Shown here: positions 1 through 6,635 of the stretch, piece by piece
How the letters are laid out: each line of letters begins with the position of its first letter
Position numbering within the stretch: position 1 is the stretch's first letter
Assembly: GCA_003235435.1 (NCBI GenBank)
Contig: QJWF01000055.1
Span: 1 to 6,635 of the forward strand
Length of the DNA stretch: 6,635 nucleotides
From: Nitrosomonadales bacterium
GTDB taxonomy: Bacteria > Pseudomonadota > Gammaproteobacteria > Burkholderiales > Gallionellaceae
Direction: 5' to 3'
Made by a program: the position numbers and the translations under genes
The notes under the pieces: generated by a model
Told to the model about the DNA's origin: nothing
What the model saw: the letters and a program-made list of their open reading frames with translations, nothing else
Database searches by the model: none

Positions 1-2115
1 CCGCGTCCGGAATGGCCGTGGGTGCTGTTCCAACTCGGCTTGTGTTTGCAAGGATTGATCTGGATGTGGTGGAATGTCCAAGCGCTTTCCGGCACGACGG
101 AAGATGCGTCGTTTCTGAACCAATTGTTTTCCGTGGCCTCAATCGTGGTCGGCGCTTCAGCGATGAGGTGGCGCATGCTTCCCTCCGGCAGCAAACGATA
201 CGAAAAATGGAGCGATGGAGTATTGCGCATGCTTCCGTTATTGGCGGTGGTGATTGCTGCGCTTGCAGCTGTTCTGGCATTGTCTTCAAGCACCATCCTG
301 CCTTTGCTAAGAGACGCGGTATTGTATGCTGCAATCGCAGTTATTATGCTCGCAGCGCTGCGACAGAGCCTGATGCTCAATGAGCATGAACAGTTGCTGG
401 AGGCCGAAAAGGCCGTCGCGGAATCAAGGAGATTCCTGCAGATAGTGTTAGATGCCATACCTGTGGGAATATTCTGGAAAGATCGCGAACTACGCTTTGT
501 CGGCGGCAATACCGTATTTGCCAGGGATGCAGGTTTTGTAAAGTTCAGTGACATTGCAGGAAAGACGGATTATGACCTCTCCTGGAGAGAGTTTGCAGAT
601 GAATTCCGTGCTGATGATAGGTCTGTGATCGATTCCGGTATTGCCAAACTTGACTATGATGAACAGGTGACTATGGCAGATGGCAGAACCATATGGGCGC
701 GAACTTCCAAGGTCCCTTTGCTGAACAATAACAATGAGAATGTCGGCATTTTGGGCGTGTACAGAGACGTCACTGCGCAGAAAAATGCAGAGGACGAGAT
801 ATACACCTTGGCTTTTTACGATGCGCTAACCAGCTTGCCAAACCGCAGGATGTTTCTTGAAAGGGTCCGTCGTTACATCGCTTCAGGGTTACGTCACAGT
901 AATTACGGCGCCATCCTGTTCCTGGATCTCGACAACTTCAAAACCCTGAACGACACTCGTGGCCACGCCATTGGCGATATGTTGCTGATTGAGGTCGCCA
1001 ACCTGCTGAAGGCTTGCGTGCGCGAGGGAGACGCGGTGGCAAGACTGGGTGGAGACGAGTTCATCATCATGCTGGAAGGATTGAGCACAGACAGCCAGCA
1101 GGCCGCGACTCAAGCCGAAAGTGTGGCGCAAAAGATACTTGAATCGGTTCGCAAGCCGATATTATTGCAAGGATTTGAGCACCATGGTTCCATCAGTATC
1201 GGCATCATTCTGTTTCGTGGCGAGGAGCTCAGCAATGAAGAACTGCTTAAATATGCCGACACTGCAATGTACGAAGCAAAAAGTGCCGGTCGCAACACAC
1301 TGCGTTTCTTCGATCCGGTCATGCAGGCCAAACTGGAATCGCGCATGATATTGGATGCCGATATGCGGCACGCTCTTAATGAGCGCCAATTCAAACTCTA
1401 TTATCAGATCCAGGTAAACCGCGATCTGGAAGCAATAGGTGCAGAAGTGCTATTAAGATGGCTGCATCCGGAACGCGGCCTGATCCTTCCCCTGGAATTC
1501 ATACGGTTGGCCGAGGAAACCGGTTTGATATTGCCGATCGGCCAGTGGGTACTGGAGGCGGCCTGTGAGTGTCTCGAATCATGGGAGGCAGACCTGCTTA
1601 CGCGCGAACTTGATCTTTCTGTCAACGTTAGCGCGCGACAGTTTCGGCAGCCGGATTTCGTCGAGCAAGTACGCGGGACACTGGCCAGGATCGGCAACGA
1701 CCCAAAAATGCTCAAGCTGGAACTGACGGAAAGCATGGTGCTGGAAAACATTCAGGAAACCAGCCGGAAGATGCGGGCATTGAAGGAGATCGGGGTGCGT
1801 TTTTCGATGGATGATTTTGGTACCGGATATTCATCTCTTTCATATCTGACCCAATTGCCATTCGACCAGTTGAAAATCGATCAATCGTTCGTTCGCAACA
1901 TCGGCGTGGAATCCACCGACGAGATCATCGTTCAAACCATCATAGGCATGGGCAGCAATCTGGGCATGCAAGTCATTGCCGAAGGAGTCGAAACCGAGGA
2001 TCAGCTCGCATTTCTGAAACGCCACAATTGCCACGCCTACCAGGGATACTTGTTCGGCAAGCCGGAGTATCTGGCGGGGTTCGAGAAGAGACTTGGCCAA
2101 TCAACCGGGAAATAA
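1..2115 (+). CDS. Membrane-bound PAS-GGDEF-EAL protein, c-di-GMP cyclase/phosphodiesterase (5' end outside window)
   Basis: The reading frame is open from base 1, so the true start lies upstream; the GTG at 22 is only an internal codon. Of 704 visible residues (numbered from the base-1 codon), about 8-27, 41-57, 77-95 and 106-122 are hydrophobic and probably membrane segments. A charged helical linker follows, then a PAS domain (about 143-263), a GGDEF domain (about 265-440) and an EAL domain (about 450-690). The cyclase signature GGDEF is intact at 350-354, with an inhibitory RxxD site (R341, D344) exactly five residues before it. In the EAL domain the signature reads EVL (482-484), and the other metal and catalytic positions are present: N542, E574, E577, D604-D605, K625, E661, Q681. 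By family knowledge such proteins make and/or degrade cyclic di-GMP at the inner membrane under PAS control. Both activities look possible; which dominates cannot be read from sequence. The membrane region was not assigned to a named sensor family. Confidence 0.95.
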   Translation, partial: PRPEWPWVLFQLGLCLQGLIWMWWNVQALSGTTEDASFLNQLFSVASIVVGASAMRWRMLPSGSKRYEKWSDGVLRMLPLLAVVIAALAAVLALSSSTILPLLRDAVLYAAIAVIMLAALRQSLMLNEHEQLLEAEKAVAESRRFLQIVLDAIPVGIFWKDRELRFVGGNTVFARDAGFVKFSDIAGKTDYDLSWREFADEFRADDRSVIDSGIAKLDYDEQVTMADGRTIWARTSKVPLLNNNNENVGILGVYRDVTAQKNAEDEIYTLAFYDALTSLPNRRMFLERVRRYIASGLRHSNYGAILFLDLDNFKTLNDTRGHAIGDMLLIEVANLLKACVREGDAVARLGGDEFIIMLEGLSTDSQQAATQAESVAQKILESVRKPILLQGFEHHGSISIGIILFRGEELSNEELLKYADTAMYEAKSAGRNTLRFFDPVMQAKLESRMILDADMRHALNERQFKLYYQIQVNRDLEAIGAEVLLRWLHPERGLILPLEFIRLAEETGLILPIGQWVLEAACECLESWEADLLTRELDLSVNVSARQFRQPDFVEQVRGTLARIGNDPKMLKLELTESMVLENIQETSRKMRALKEIGVRFSMDDFGTGYSSLSYLTQLPFDQLKIDQSFVRNIGVESTDEIIVQTIIGMGSNLGMQVIAEGVETEDQLAFLKRHNCHAYQGYLFGKPEYLAGFEKRLGQSTGK

Positions 2116-2131
2116 AAAATTATATTCCCGG
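2105..2131. other. Stem-loop overlapping the stop codon of the PAS-GGDEF-EAL gene
   Basis: CCGGGAA (2105-2111) pairs perfectly with TTCCCGG (2125-2131) around a 13-base AT-rich loop that contains the TAA stop (2113-2115). There is no T-run directly after the stem on either strand, so it is not a standard intrinsic terminator. It could be a weak 3'-end structure for either converging transcript. The rest of the 123-base gap (2116-2238) holds only a short GTCTG/CAGAC hairpin (2212-2224) and no gene. Confidence 0.35.
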
Positions 2132-2238
2132 ATTCCCTGTTTCTGCAGCTTGGCTGTAATGATGAAATCCCATAATAATTCGTCACCGGACAATAGCGGA
2201 CTGGATAATCGGTCTGGATCAGACTGGAGAACGATCAA

Positions 2239-4809
2239 TTACTCAGCGAGCAATGCATTGCGAAGTTTTTCGATATGCTCCGGCTTGGCGAGTGATGCTC
2301 CGCTGATCCAGAAGACGTCTTCTGCGCGGCTGCCAAGTGTGTTGATCTTTGCGCGGTGCAGGCGGATGGCATGTTGGTCGAGAATAAGCGCGATGCGTGC
2401 CAACAACCCCGGTCTGTCCCCCGCAATCAGCGACAGCACGGACATTCCTTTTCCATCCGTCTTGATTTCGACCTGGGTGTGGATCGGAAAGTGTTTTAGC
2501 TGTCGGCTGATGCGCCCCGAGGCTGGGTGTGTTATGGGTTTTGCCTGCATGATCTGATTCGCCAGTTCGAATTCGATATAAGTCATGATGTCTCTGTATA
2601 CCGTGCTGCTGCGCACGGCTTCCATTATCTGAAAGCTGTTCAGCGCGAAACCGTGACGTGTAGTGTGGATTTTGGCCTCGACGATGGTGTAATTCATGCG
2701 TGCAAAAAAGTCGCAGATGCGAGCAAACAGGCCGCGCTGATCCGGACAATACACCAGCACTTGCAATCCTTCGCCGACACGGCTCAAACGCGCCTTCACG
2801 ACAGGTACGGATGGATTTACCTTGGATGACAGCAGTCGGGTATGCCAGGCGATTTCCTGCGCTTCGTGGTCCAGGAAATAGCTGTCCTCCAGTTGCGCCC
2901 AGAGCAACCGGTAGGAATCGGCTGGCAACGCATACAAATTGAGTATCTTGGCCGCCTCCCGGCGGATTTCTCCCAGACGGTCGGAAATCATCCCATCGCT
3001 CATATAGCGCCGAGCCGTGCGGAACAAATCCTCTATCAGCTTGGCTTTCCATGCATTCCAGACTTTCGGGCTGGTGCCGCGAACATCGGCTACGGTCAGC
3101 AAATACAGCGCAACCAGATAGCGGTCGTTTTTGATCTTCTCAGCGAAGTTTGCGATTACCTCTGGATCCGACAAGTCCTGTTTCTGTGCGGTGGCGGAAA
3201 GGGTCAGGTGGTGCTCTACCAGCCATACGATCAGGTCGGTGTCGTCGGAGCTGATCCGGTGCAGCTTGCAGAATGTTCGCGCGTCTCTTTTTCCCAATTG
3301 CGAGTGATCGCCGCCGCGCCCCTTGGCGATGTCGTGGAACAGGCCGGCGATATAGAGAACTTCGGGGCGAGCGAATTCACCGAGCAATTTGCTGCATAGC
3401 GGATCTTCGTGCGTAAACTGCGGAATGGCGAAGCGTCGCAGGTTGCGTACAACCATCAGGATATGTTCATCGACCGTGTATACATGGAACAGGTCGTGCT
3501 GCATCTGTCCGACGATACGTCCGAAAGCAGGAATATATGCTCCCAGGATGCCGTACTGGTTCATACTCCGCAGCGCGTGTAGCACGCCATGAGGTTGGCG
3601 CAGGATTTCCATGAAACGTTCCCTGTTCAGAGGGTTGCGGCGAAATTGCGCATCTACCTGATGCTGTGCGCGCCACAATGCGCGCAAAGTCTTCGCGCTG
3701 AGGTCGGTCAGTTCGGAGTGCTTTTCCAGCAACAGGAAAAGTTCGAATATCGCAACGGGAGTATGTTCGAACAGTAGCTCGTCACGAATGTCCAGCAGCG
3801 TTCCGACAGCCCTGAAGCGCTCATTCAGCGCGTGTACCGCAGGAGATTCCCGGAAAATGTGGTCATGCAAGTTTTGCAGGAGGATCGTGTTGAATTGGCG
3901 CACCGCGCGCTTGGTATGGTAATAGCGCTGCATCAGGTGTTCGCTTGCACGGCGATTGGCCGATGCGGCAATCCCCATTTGCTCCGCAAGCAGCGTCTGG
4001 AAATCGAATATCAACCGATCTTCACGGCGCTTGGAAAGGTAGTGCAGACGAATACGCAGTTCTTGCAGCAGCGCATCGTGCCTGGCTATTTGGCGCGCTT
4101 CGGCCGTTGTTATCAAACCGGCCTTGGCCAGCGCGGCCCAGGTTGTGCCCAAGCCCGATGCGCGTGCGATCCATGCGATGGTTTGCAGGTCGCGCAGTCC
4201 CCCCGGGCTTTCCTTGAGGTTGGGCTCGAGATTGAAGTCGGAGTCAACGAAACGATCATGTCGCTGCTGTTGCTCTTTCAGTTTGGAAATAAAAAATTTA
4301 CGCGGATCGAGGTATTGGTGCAATACGTTTTTCAATTCGCCGAACAGCCTGTCATCGCCATCGAGCAGGCGCGCCTCGAGCAGGTTGGTCTGCACGGTGA
4401 TATCCGCGGATTCCCTTAGACATTGCGCGATGGTGCGTATACTGTGGCCAACCTCCAGGCCGATGTCCCACAACAGGCCGATCAGTGCTTGCAGCTTTTG
4501 TTGCAGCGCTTCGTCTGGCTCGGAATGTAGCAGAATCAGGAGGTCGATATCTGAACGCGGATACAGCTCGGCGCGGCCGTAGCCGCCCACACCGACCAGT
4601 GCGATATTGACAGGCATCCCCAGTTTTTGCCATACAAGTCGCAGGTACTTGTCTATAATTTTGCTATGTGAAGTCAGCAGGCGTGCAGGTTTGCCATATT
4701 GCAGAAAATTCTGCTCTAGAGCGGTCCTTTCATTGCGCAACGAAGTGCGCAATGCAGCAATATTGATGTTTTCAATATTTCGTCGAGTATCGGCTAATGA
4801 TTTATTCAT
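2239..4809 (-). CDS. glnD: GlnD, bifunctional PII uridylyltransferase/uridylyl-removing enzyme
   Basis: This is the cytoplasmic glutamine sensor that uridylylates PII proteins when glutamine is low and removes UMP when it is high, so setting glutamine synthetase and NtrB/NtrC activity. Of 856 residues (E. coli GlnD: 890), the nucleotidyltransferase site is at the N-terminus: GVGGYGR followed by SDIDLL, with G75-G76 and metal ligands D87 and D89. Conserved GlnD blocks EVGHS and SPGGLRD follow. The HD domain that removes uridylyl has H449, the H492-D493 pair in HDIAKGRGGDHS, and H533-H534. Two C-terminal ACT domains, which bind glutamine, lie at about 681-760 and 787-850. Both active sites look intact. 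I chose ATG 4809; the frame stays open to a TTG at 4890 and has an ATG at 4857, but the residues from these starts do not resemble GlnD and a possible promoter lies between. No strong ribosome binding site precedes 4809. The gene lies downstream of map on the same strand. Confidence 0.96.
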   Translation of the reverse strand: MNKSLADTRRNIENINIAALRTSLRNERTALEQNFLQYGKPARLLTSHSKIIDKYLRLVWQKLGMPVNIALVGVGGYGRAELYPRSDIDLLILLHSEPDEALQQKLQALIGLLWDIGLEVGHSIRTIAQCLRESADITVQTNLLEARLLDGDDRLFGELKNVLHQYLDPRKFFISKLKEQQQRHDRFVDSDFNLEPNLKESPGGLRDLQTIAWIARASGLGTTWAALAKAGLITTAEARQIARHDALLQELRIRLHYLSKRREDRLIFDFQTLLAEQMGIAASANRRASEHLMQRYYHTKRAVRQFNTILLQNLHDHIFRESPAVHALNERFRAVGTLLDIRDELLFEHTPVAIFELFLLLEKHSELTDLSAKTLRALWRAQHQVDAQFRRNPLNRERFMEILRQPHGVLHALRSMNQYGILGAYIPAFGRIVGQMQHDLFHVYTVDEHILMVVRNLRRFAIPQFTHEDPLCSKLLGEFARPEVLYIAGLFHDIAKGRGGDHSQLGKRDARTFCKLHRISSDDTDLIVWLVEHHLTLSATAQKQDLSDPEVIANFAEKIKNDRYLVALYLLTVADVRGTSPKVWNAWKAKLIEDLFRTARRYMSDGMISDRLGEIRREAAKILNLYALPADSYRLLWAQLEDSYFLDHEAQEIAWHTRLLSSKVNPSVPVVKARLSRVGEGLQVLVYCPDQRGLFARICDFFARMNYTIVEAKIHTTRHGFALNSFQIMEAVRSSTVYRDIMTYIEFELANQIMQAKPITHPASGRISRQLKHFPIHTQVEIKTDGKGMSVLSLIAGDRPGLLARIALILDQHAIRLHRAKINTLGSRAEDVFWISGASLAKPEHIEKLRNALLAE

Positions 4810-4843
4810 TGTGATTCTATTGTTCAGATAGCTGCATAACCAA

Positions 4844-4871
4844 AAGATAGAGATCATTCTTTGAAAGCCAA
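4844..4871 (-). promoter_or_regulatory. Possible sigma-70 promoter for glnD
   Basis: On the minus strand, TTGGCT (4871-4866) and TATCTT (4849-4844) are 16 bases apart, each matching 4 of 6 consensus positions. Transcription would begin near 4837, leaving a leader of about 28 bases before ATG 4809; this would rule out the longer GlnD starts. The match is modest and could be chance. glnD may instead be read through from map. Confidence 0.25.
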
Positions 4872-4920
4872 GTGGGATGACCAAAAGCAATGATTTGTCG
4901 AGTGCCTATTGTTGGGTTAG

Positions 4921-4991
4921 TCAGATGGCTGCCAGTCATAACAGCGGTTACATCAGTTGATGTGTCAGGGAGGGGGAGGACAGCCATCTGA
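4921..4991. repeat. Perfect 11-bp inverted repeat bracketing the map stop codon
   Basis: TCAGATGGCTG (4921-4931) and its exact complement CAGCCATCTGA (4981-4991) are separated by 49 bases. The right arm lies in the last codons of map, the left arm in the map-glnD gap, and the TGA stop (4967-4965) sits in the loop. Two more G-C pairs form inside the stem if A4980 is bulged. A small hairpin, ACATCA/TGATGT (4950-4963), sits within the loop. No T-run follows, so this is not a simple terminator; an mRNA processing or stability element in the map-glnD transcript is possible. Confidence 0.5.
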
Positions 4992-5753
4992 AACGGTCAA
5001 CACTTCGAAGCCTGTGTCGGTGACGAGTATGGTATGTTCATATTGGGCTGAGAGGCTGTGATCCTTGGTGACGACGGTCCATCCATCGCCAAGTTGTTTG
5101 ATGCTCGCTTTGCCGGCATTGATCATCGGCTCTATCGTAAAGGTCATGCCTGGTTCAAGTTTCAAGCCGGTCCCGGGCTGGCCGTAGTGCAATACTTGCG
5201 GTTCCTCATGGAATTTTCGGCCGATACCATGGCCGCAGAATTCTCTGACCACGCTATATCCCATCGGCTCGACGAAACTCTGAATGGCATGGCCTATATC
5301 TCCGAGGTATGCACCCGGTCTTACCACGCGTATGCCGCGCCACAACGCCTGAAAAGTTGTCTCGCATAAACGCCTTGCCTGAATGGACGGCTCTCCGACA
5401 TAGAACATGCGGCTGCTGTCACCGTGATATCCGTCCTTGATGACAGTGATGTCAAGATTGACGATATCGCCATTCCTGAGCACCTTATCGCTGGGTACGC
5501 CGTGGCATATCTGGTGATTGATCGATGTGCAAATCGATTTGGGGAATGGTTTGTATCCGTTTGGTGCATAATTGAGCGGGGCTGGGATGCCATCTTGCAC
5601 ATTCACGATCAAGTCATGGCAGAGCCGGTCAAGTTCGTTGGTTGTTACGCCCGCCTTGATGAATGGCGCGATGTAATCGAGAACTTCACTTGTCAACCTG
5701 CCGGCAATGCGCATCTTTTCGATTTCCTGCTGGGATTTGATGGTAACGGGCAT
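4965..5753 (-). CDS. map: Methionine aminopeptidase, type I
   Basis: This metalloenzyme removes the initiator methionine from nascent proteins when the second residue is small. The protein is 262 residues, near the E. coli length of 264, and has no N-terminal extension, as in type Ia enzymes. It opens with the family-typical IKSQQEIEKMRIAGRL. The metal-site landmarks are in order: INHQICHGVPS (substrate-side histidine), DIVNLDITVIKDGYHGDSSRMF with the two metal aspartates, FCGHGIGRKFHEEP with the metal histidine, FTIEPM with a metal glutamate, and QYEHTILVT with the final glutamate. I chose ATG 5753 because homology begins there. The TTG 24 bases upstream falls at the predicted transcription start and has no ribosome binding site. 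An AGGA (5772-5769) lies 15 bases before the ATG, rather far. The C-terminus ends in four prolines encoded by a C-rich run. It is the first gene of a likely map-glnD unit. Confidence 0.97.
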   Translation of the reverse strand: MPVTIKSQQEIEKMRIAGRLTSEVLDYIAPFIKAGVTTNELDRLCHDLIVNVQDGIPAPLNYAPNGYKPFPKSICTSINHQICHGVPSDKVLRNGDIVNLDITVIKDGYHGDSSRMFYVGEPSIQARRLCETTFQALWRGIRVVRPGAYLGDIGHAIQSFVEPMGYSVVREFCGHGIGRKFHEEPQVLHYGQPGTGLKLEPGMTFTIEPMINAGKASIKQLGDGWTVVTKDHSLSAQYEHTILVTDTGFEVLTVSDGCPPPP

Positions 5754-5783
5754 TTTTATTTCGAGTGTTCCTGGCAATGTACG

Positions 5784-5813
5784 AGAATATCATGCGAGTT
5801 CTTCTGAAGCCAA
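5784..5813 (-). promoter_or_regulatory. Likely sigma-70 promoter for map
   Basis: On the minus strand, TTGGCT (5813-5808) lies 18 bases before TATTCT (5789-5784), which is preceded by TGA, forming an extended -10 element. Each hexamer matches 4 of 6 consensus positions. The start point would be near 5777, giving a leader of about 24 bases before ATG 5753. It lies between the upstream terminator and map, where a promoter is expected. It was found by eye only. Confidence 0.4.
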
Positions 5814-6008
5814 TTTGACCCAAGGAAAGGCCGGTGTGAGTTAATTCTGTTGTAAGGGAAAATCACGAAAGCAACTTTGCAATCAGTAAGAACGAAAAGT
5901 CGATGGGAAAATAAAAATGGCGCAAATAGCGCCATTTTTATTCCTTGAACCGCCTAACTGACGGATATCCGATACAGCCAAGTCGCTAACTGAATCCAGT
6001 CATGCAGA
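5814..6008. other. Non-coding gap between map promoter and cytochrome c4 gene
   Basis: Apart from the terminator hairpin, this stretch holds a 10-bp palindrome, CGGATATCCG (5962-5971), and an 8-base direct repeat, CTAACTGA (5954-5961 and 5987-5994). I see no open frame with coding character, no tRNA and no recognisable riboswitch. Confidence 0.4.
5911..5941 (-). terminator. Rho-independent terminator of the cytochrome c4 gene (bidirectional form)
   Basis: A perfect 13-bp stem is formed by ATAAAAATGGCGC (5911-5923) and GCGCCATTTTTAT (5929-5941) around the 5-base loop AAATA. Read on the minus strand, the GC core is followed by ATTTTTATTTT, a good U-tract. It begins 67 bases after the cytochrome stop codon and about 100 bases before the proposed map promoter, so it separates the two transcripts. 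The A-run on the other arm means it could also stop plus-strand transcription. Confidence 0.85.
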
Positions 6009-6635
6009 TCATAGTCCGGAAAGATAATCTGACACAGCTTCGATCTCGGGGGGGGTCATCGCCTTGGCTATATTTGCCATCATGCCTGCAGGATCGTTTT
6101 TACGATCTCCATTTTTGAAGTCGGTGAGTTGTTTCACCAAGTAATCTTTGTGCTGGCCTCCGATCACCGGGAACAGCGCGTTATTGGGAGATTTACCCTT
6201 GCCGTTCTCGCCATGGCAGTTTACGCATCCGTACACACCGCTGGTGGCGTTGCCTTCTAGATACAACTGCTTTCCGGCTTCGTTATTCCCGCCAGAACCT
6301 TTCATGTGCTTCTGGCTGGCGAAATAGGCCGTGATGTCGAGAAGGTCCTGATGCTCAGTAACGGTTGCCGCCATCCCGCTCATCGTCGGATCAACACGGG
6401 CTTCGTTTTGAAAGTCACGAATCTGCTTTTGCAGATAGTTCGCAAACTGACCGGCGAGTTTGGGAAAGGTCGGAGCTTCACTATTGCCAGTTTCGCCATG
6501 ACAACCCTGGCACATAGCCGATTTGTCCTTGCCTGCGACCGGATCGCCTTTTCCGATACGCTGCTTGATGTCTTCCGGACTATCGCCGGCAAAGGCGGCC
6601 GTTACCGCAAAAAGTGATATGGATAATACGGCAGC
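6009..6635 (-). CDS. Diheme cytochrome c4 family protein (N-terminal codons outside window)
   Basis: The frame is open to the window's right edge and gives 208 residues. It begins inside a signal peptide (hydrophobic AAVLSISLFAVTAAFA, probable cleavage before GDSPED), so the start codon lies beyond base 6635 and the product is periplasmic. The internal ATG at 6515 falls just before the first heme motif and is not the start. Two class I cytochrome c domains follow, each with a heme attachment site: C42-Q-G-C45-H46 and C137-V-N-C140-H141. Candidate axial methionines are M85 or M88 and M185 or M186. Paired FPKLAGQ and FPVIGGQ segments, QKQIRDF and VKQLTDF helices, and a terminal SDYLSGL are typical of cytochrome c4. 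This family carries electrons from the bc1 complex to terminal oxidases such as cbb3; the partner here is not shown. It ends in a strong terminator and is not co-transcribed with map. Confidence 0.93.
   Translation of the reverse strand, partial: AAVLSISLFAVTAAFAGDSPEDIKQRIGKGDPVAGKDKSAMCQGCHGETGNSEAPTFPKLAGQFANYLQKQIRDFQNEARVDPTMSGMAATVTEHQDLLDITAYFASQKHMKGSGGNNEAGKQLYLEGNATSGVYGCVNCHGENGKGKSPNNALFPVIGGQHKDYLVKQLTDFKNGDRKNDPAGMMANIAKAMTPPEIEAVSDYLSGL

Noticed and set aside
12..383. Plus-strand open frame in another frame over the start of the c-di-GMP gene
   Set aside because: The base-1 frame reads continuously through membrane segments into PAS, GGDEF and EAL, so this frame is a shadow.
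2093..2557. Plus-strand open frame starting at the end of the EAL gene and running into glnD
   Set aside because: It overlaps the ACT-domain codons of glnD in antisense and is serine-rich and low in family-like motifs, so it is not supported as a gene.
2842..3399. Plus-strand open frame (185 codons) opposite the HD-domain part of glnD
   Set aside because: It is antisense to the conserved HD domain and shows no domain features of its own.
3832..4419. Long plus-strand open frame (195 codons) opposite glnD
   Set aside because: It lies wholly antisense to strongly conserved GlnD coding sequence and its translation has no recognisable domain; it is a shadow frame.
4968..4979. G-rich run at the end of map as a possible G-quadruplex or frameshift
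   Set aside because: It encodes four prolines in frame just before the stop, and proline-rich ends are plausible for this enzyme; the G-runs are too few and too short for a convincing quadruplex.
5962..5971. Palindrome CGGATATCCG as an operator site
   Set aside because: It is downstream of the cytochrome gene and before the terminator, far from any promoter I can support, so a chance palindrome is more likely.

Overview
The window looks like a chromosomal stretch of a proteobacterium. A betaproteobacterium is most likely, perhaps near the Gallionellaceae/Nitrosomonadales, but this is inferred from general protein resemblance, the roughly 50% G+C and the periplasmic cytochrome c4; no ribosomal RNA is present to settle it. 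There are four protein genes, two of them cut by the window edges, and almost all of the DNA is coding.

Left third, plus strand (1-2115): the 3' part of a membrane-anchored c-di-GMP enzyme with the order membrane region, PAS, GGDEF, EAL. Its active-site residues are all visible. Its gene converges on glnD across a 123-base gap with no strong terminator.

Middle and right, minus strand: map (methionine aminopeptidase) followed by glnD (uridylyltransferase/uridylyl-removing enzyme, the glutamine sensor of the PII nitrogen cascade). This map-glnD order is widespread in proteobacteria. A 155-base gap separates them. It holds a possible glnD promoter, and an 11-base inverted repeat brackets the map stop codon.

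Right edge, minus strand (6009-6635): a diheme cytochrome c4 with part of its signal peptide visible and its first codons beyond the window. A perfect 13-bp terminator hairpin lies downstream and insulates it from map. A plausible map promoter lies between that hairpin and map.

The genes belong to separate functions: second-messenger signalling, nitrogen control, protein N-terminal maturation and respiratory electron transfer. I see no mobile element, CRISPR array, RNA gene, toxin-antitoxin or defence module, and no sign of an undescribed system. The points worth a second look are small: the variant EVL motif, the inverted repeat at the map stop, the C8 tract in the cytochrome gene, and the absence of a divergent rpsB next to map.
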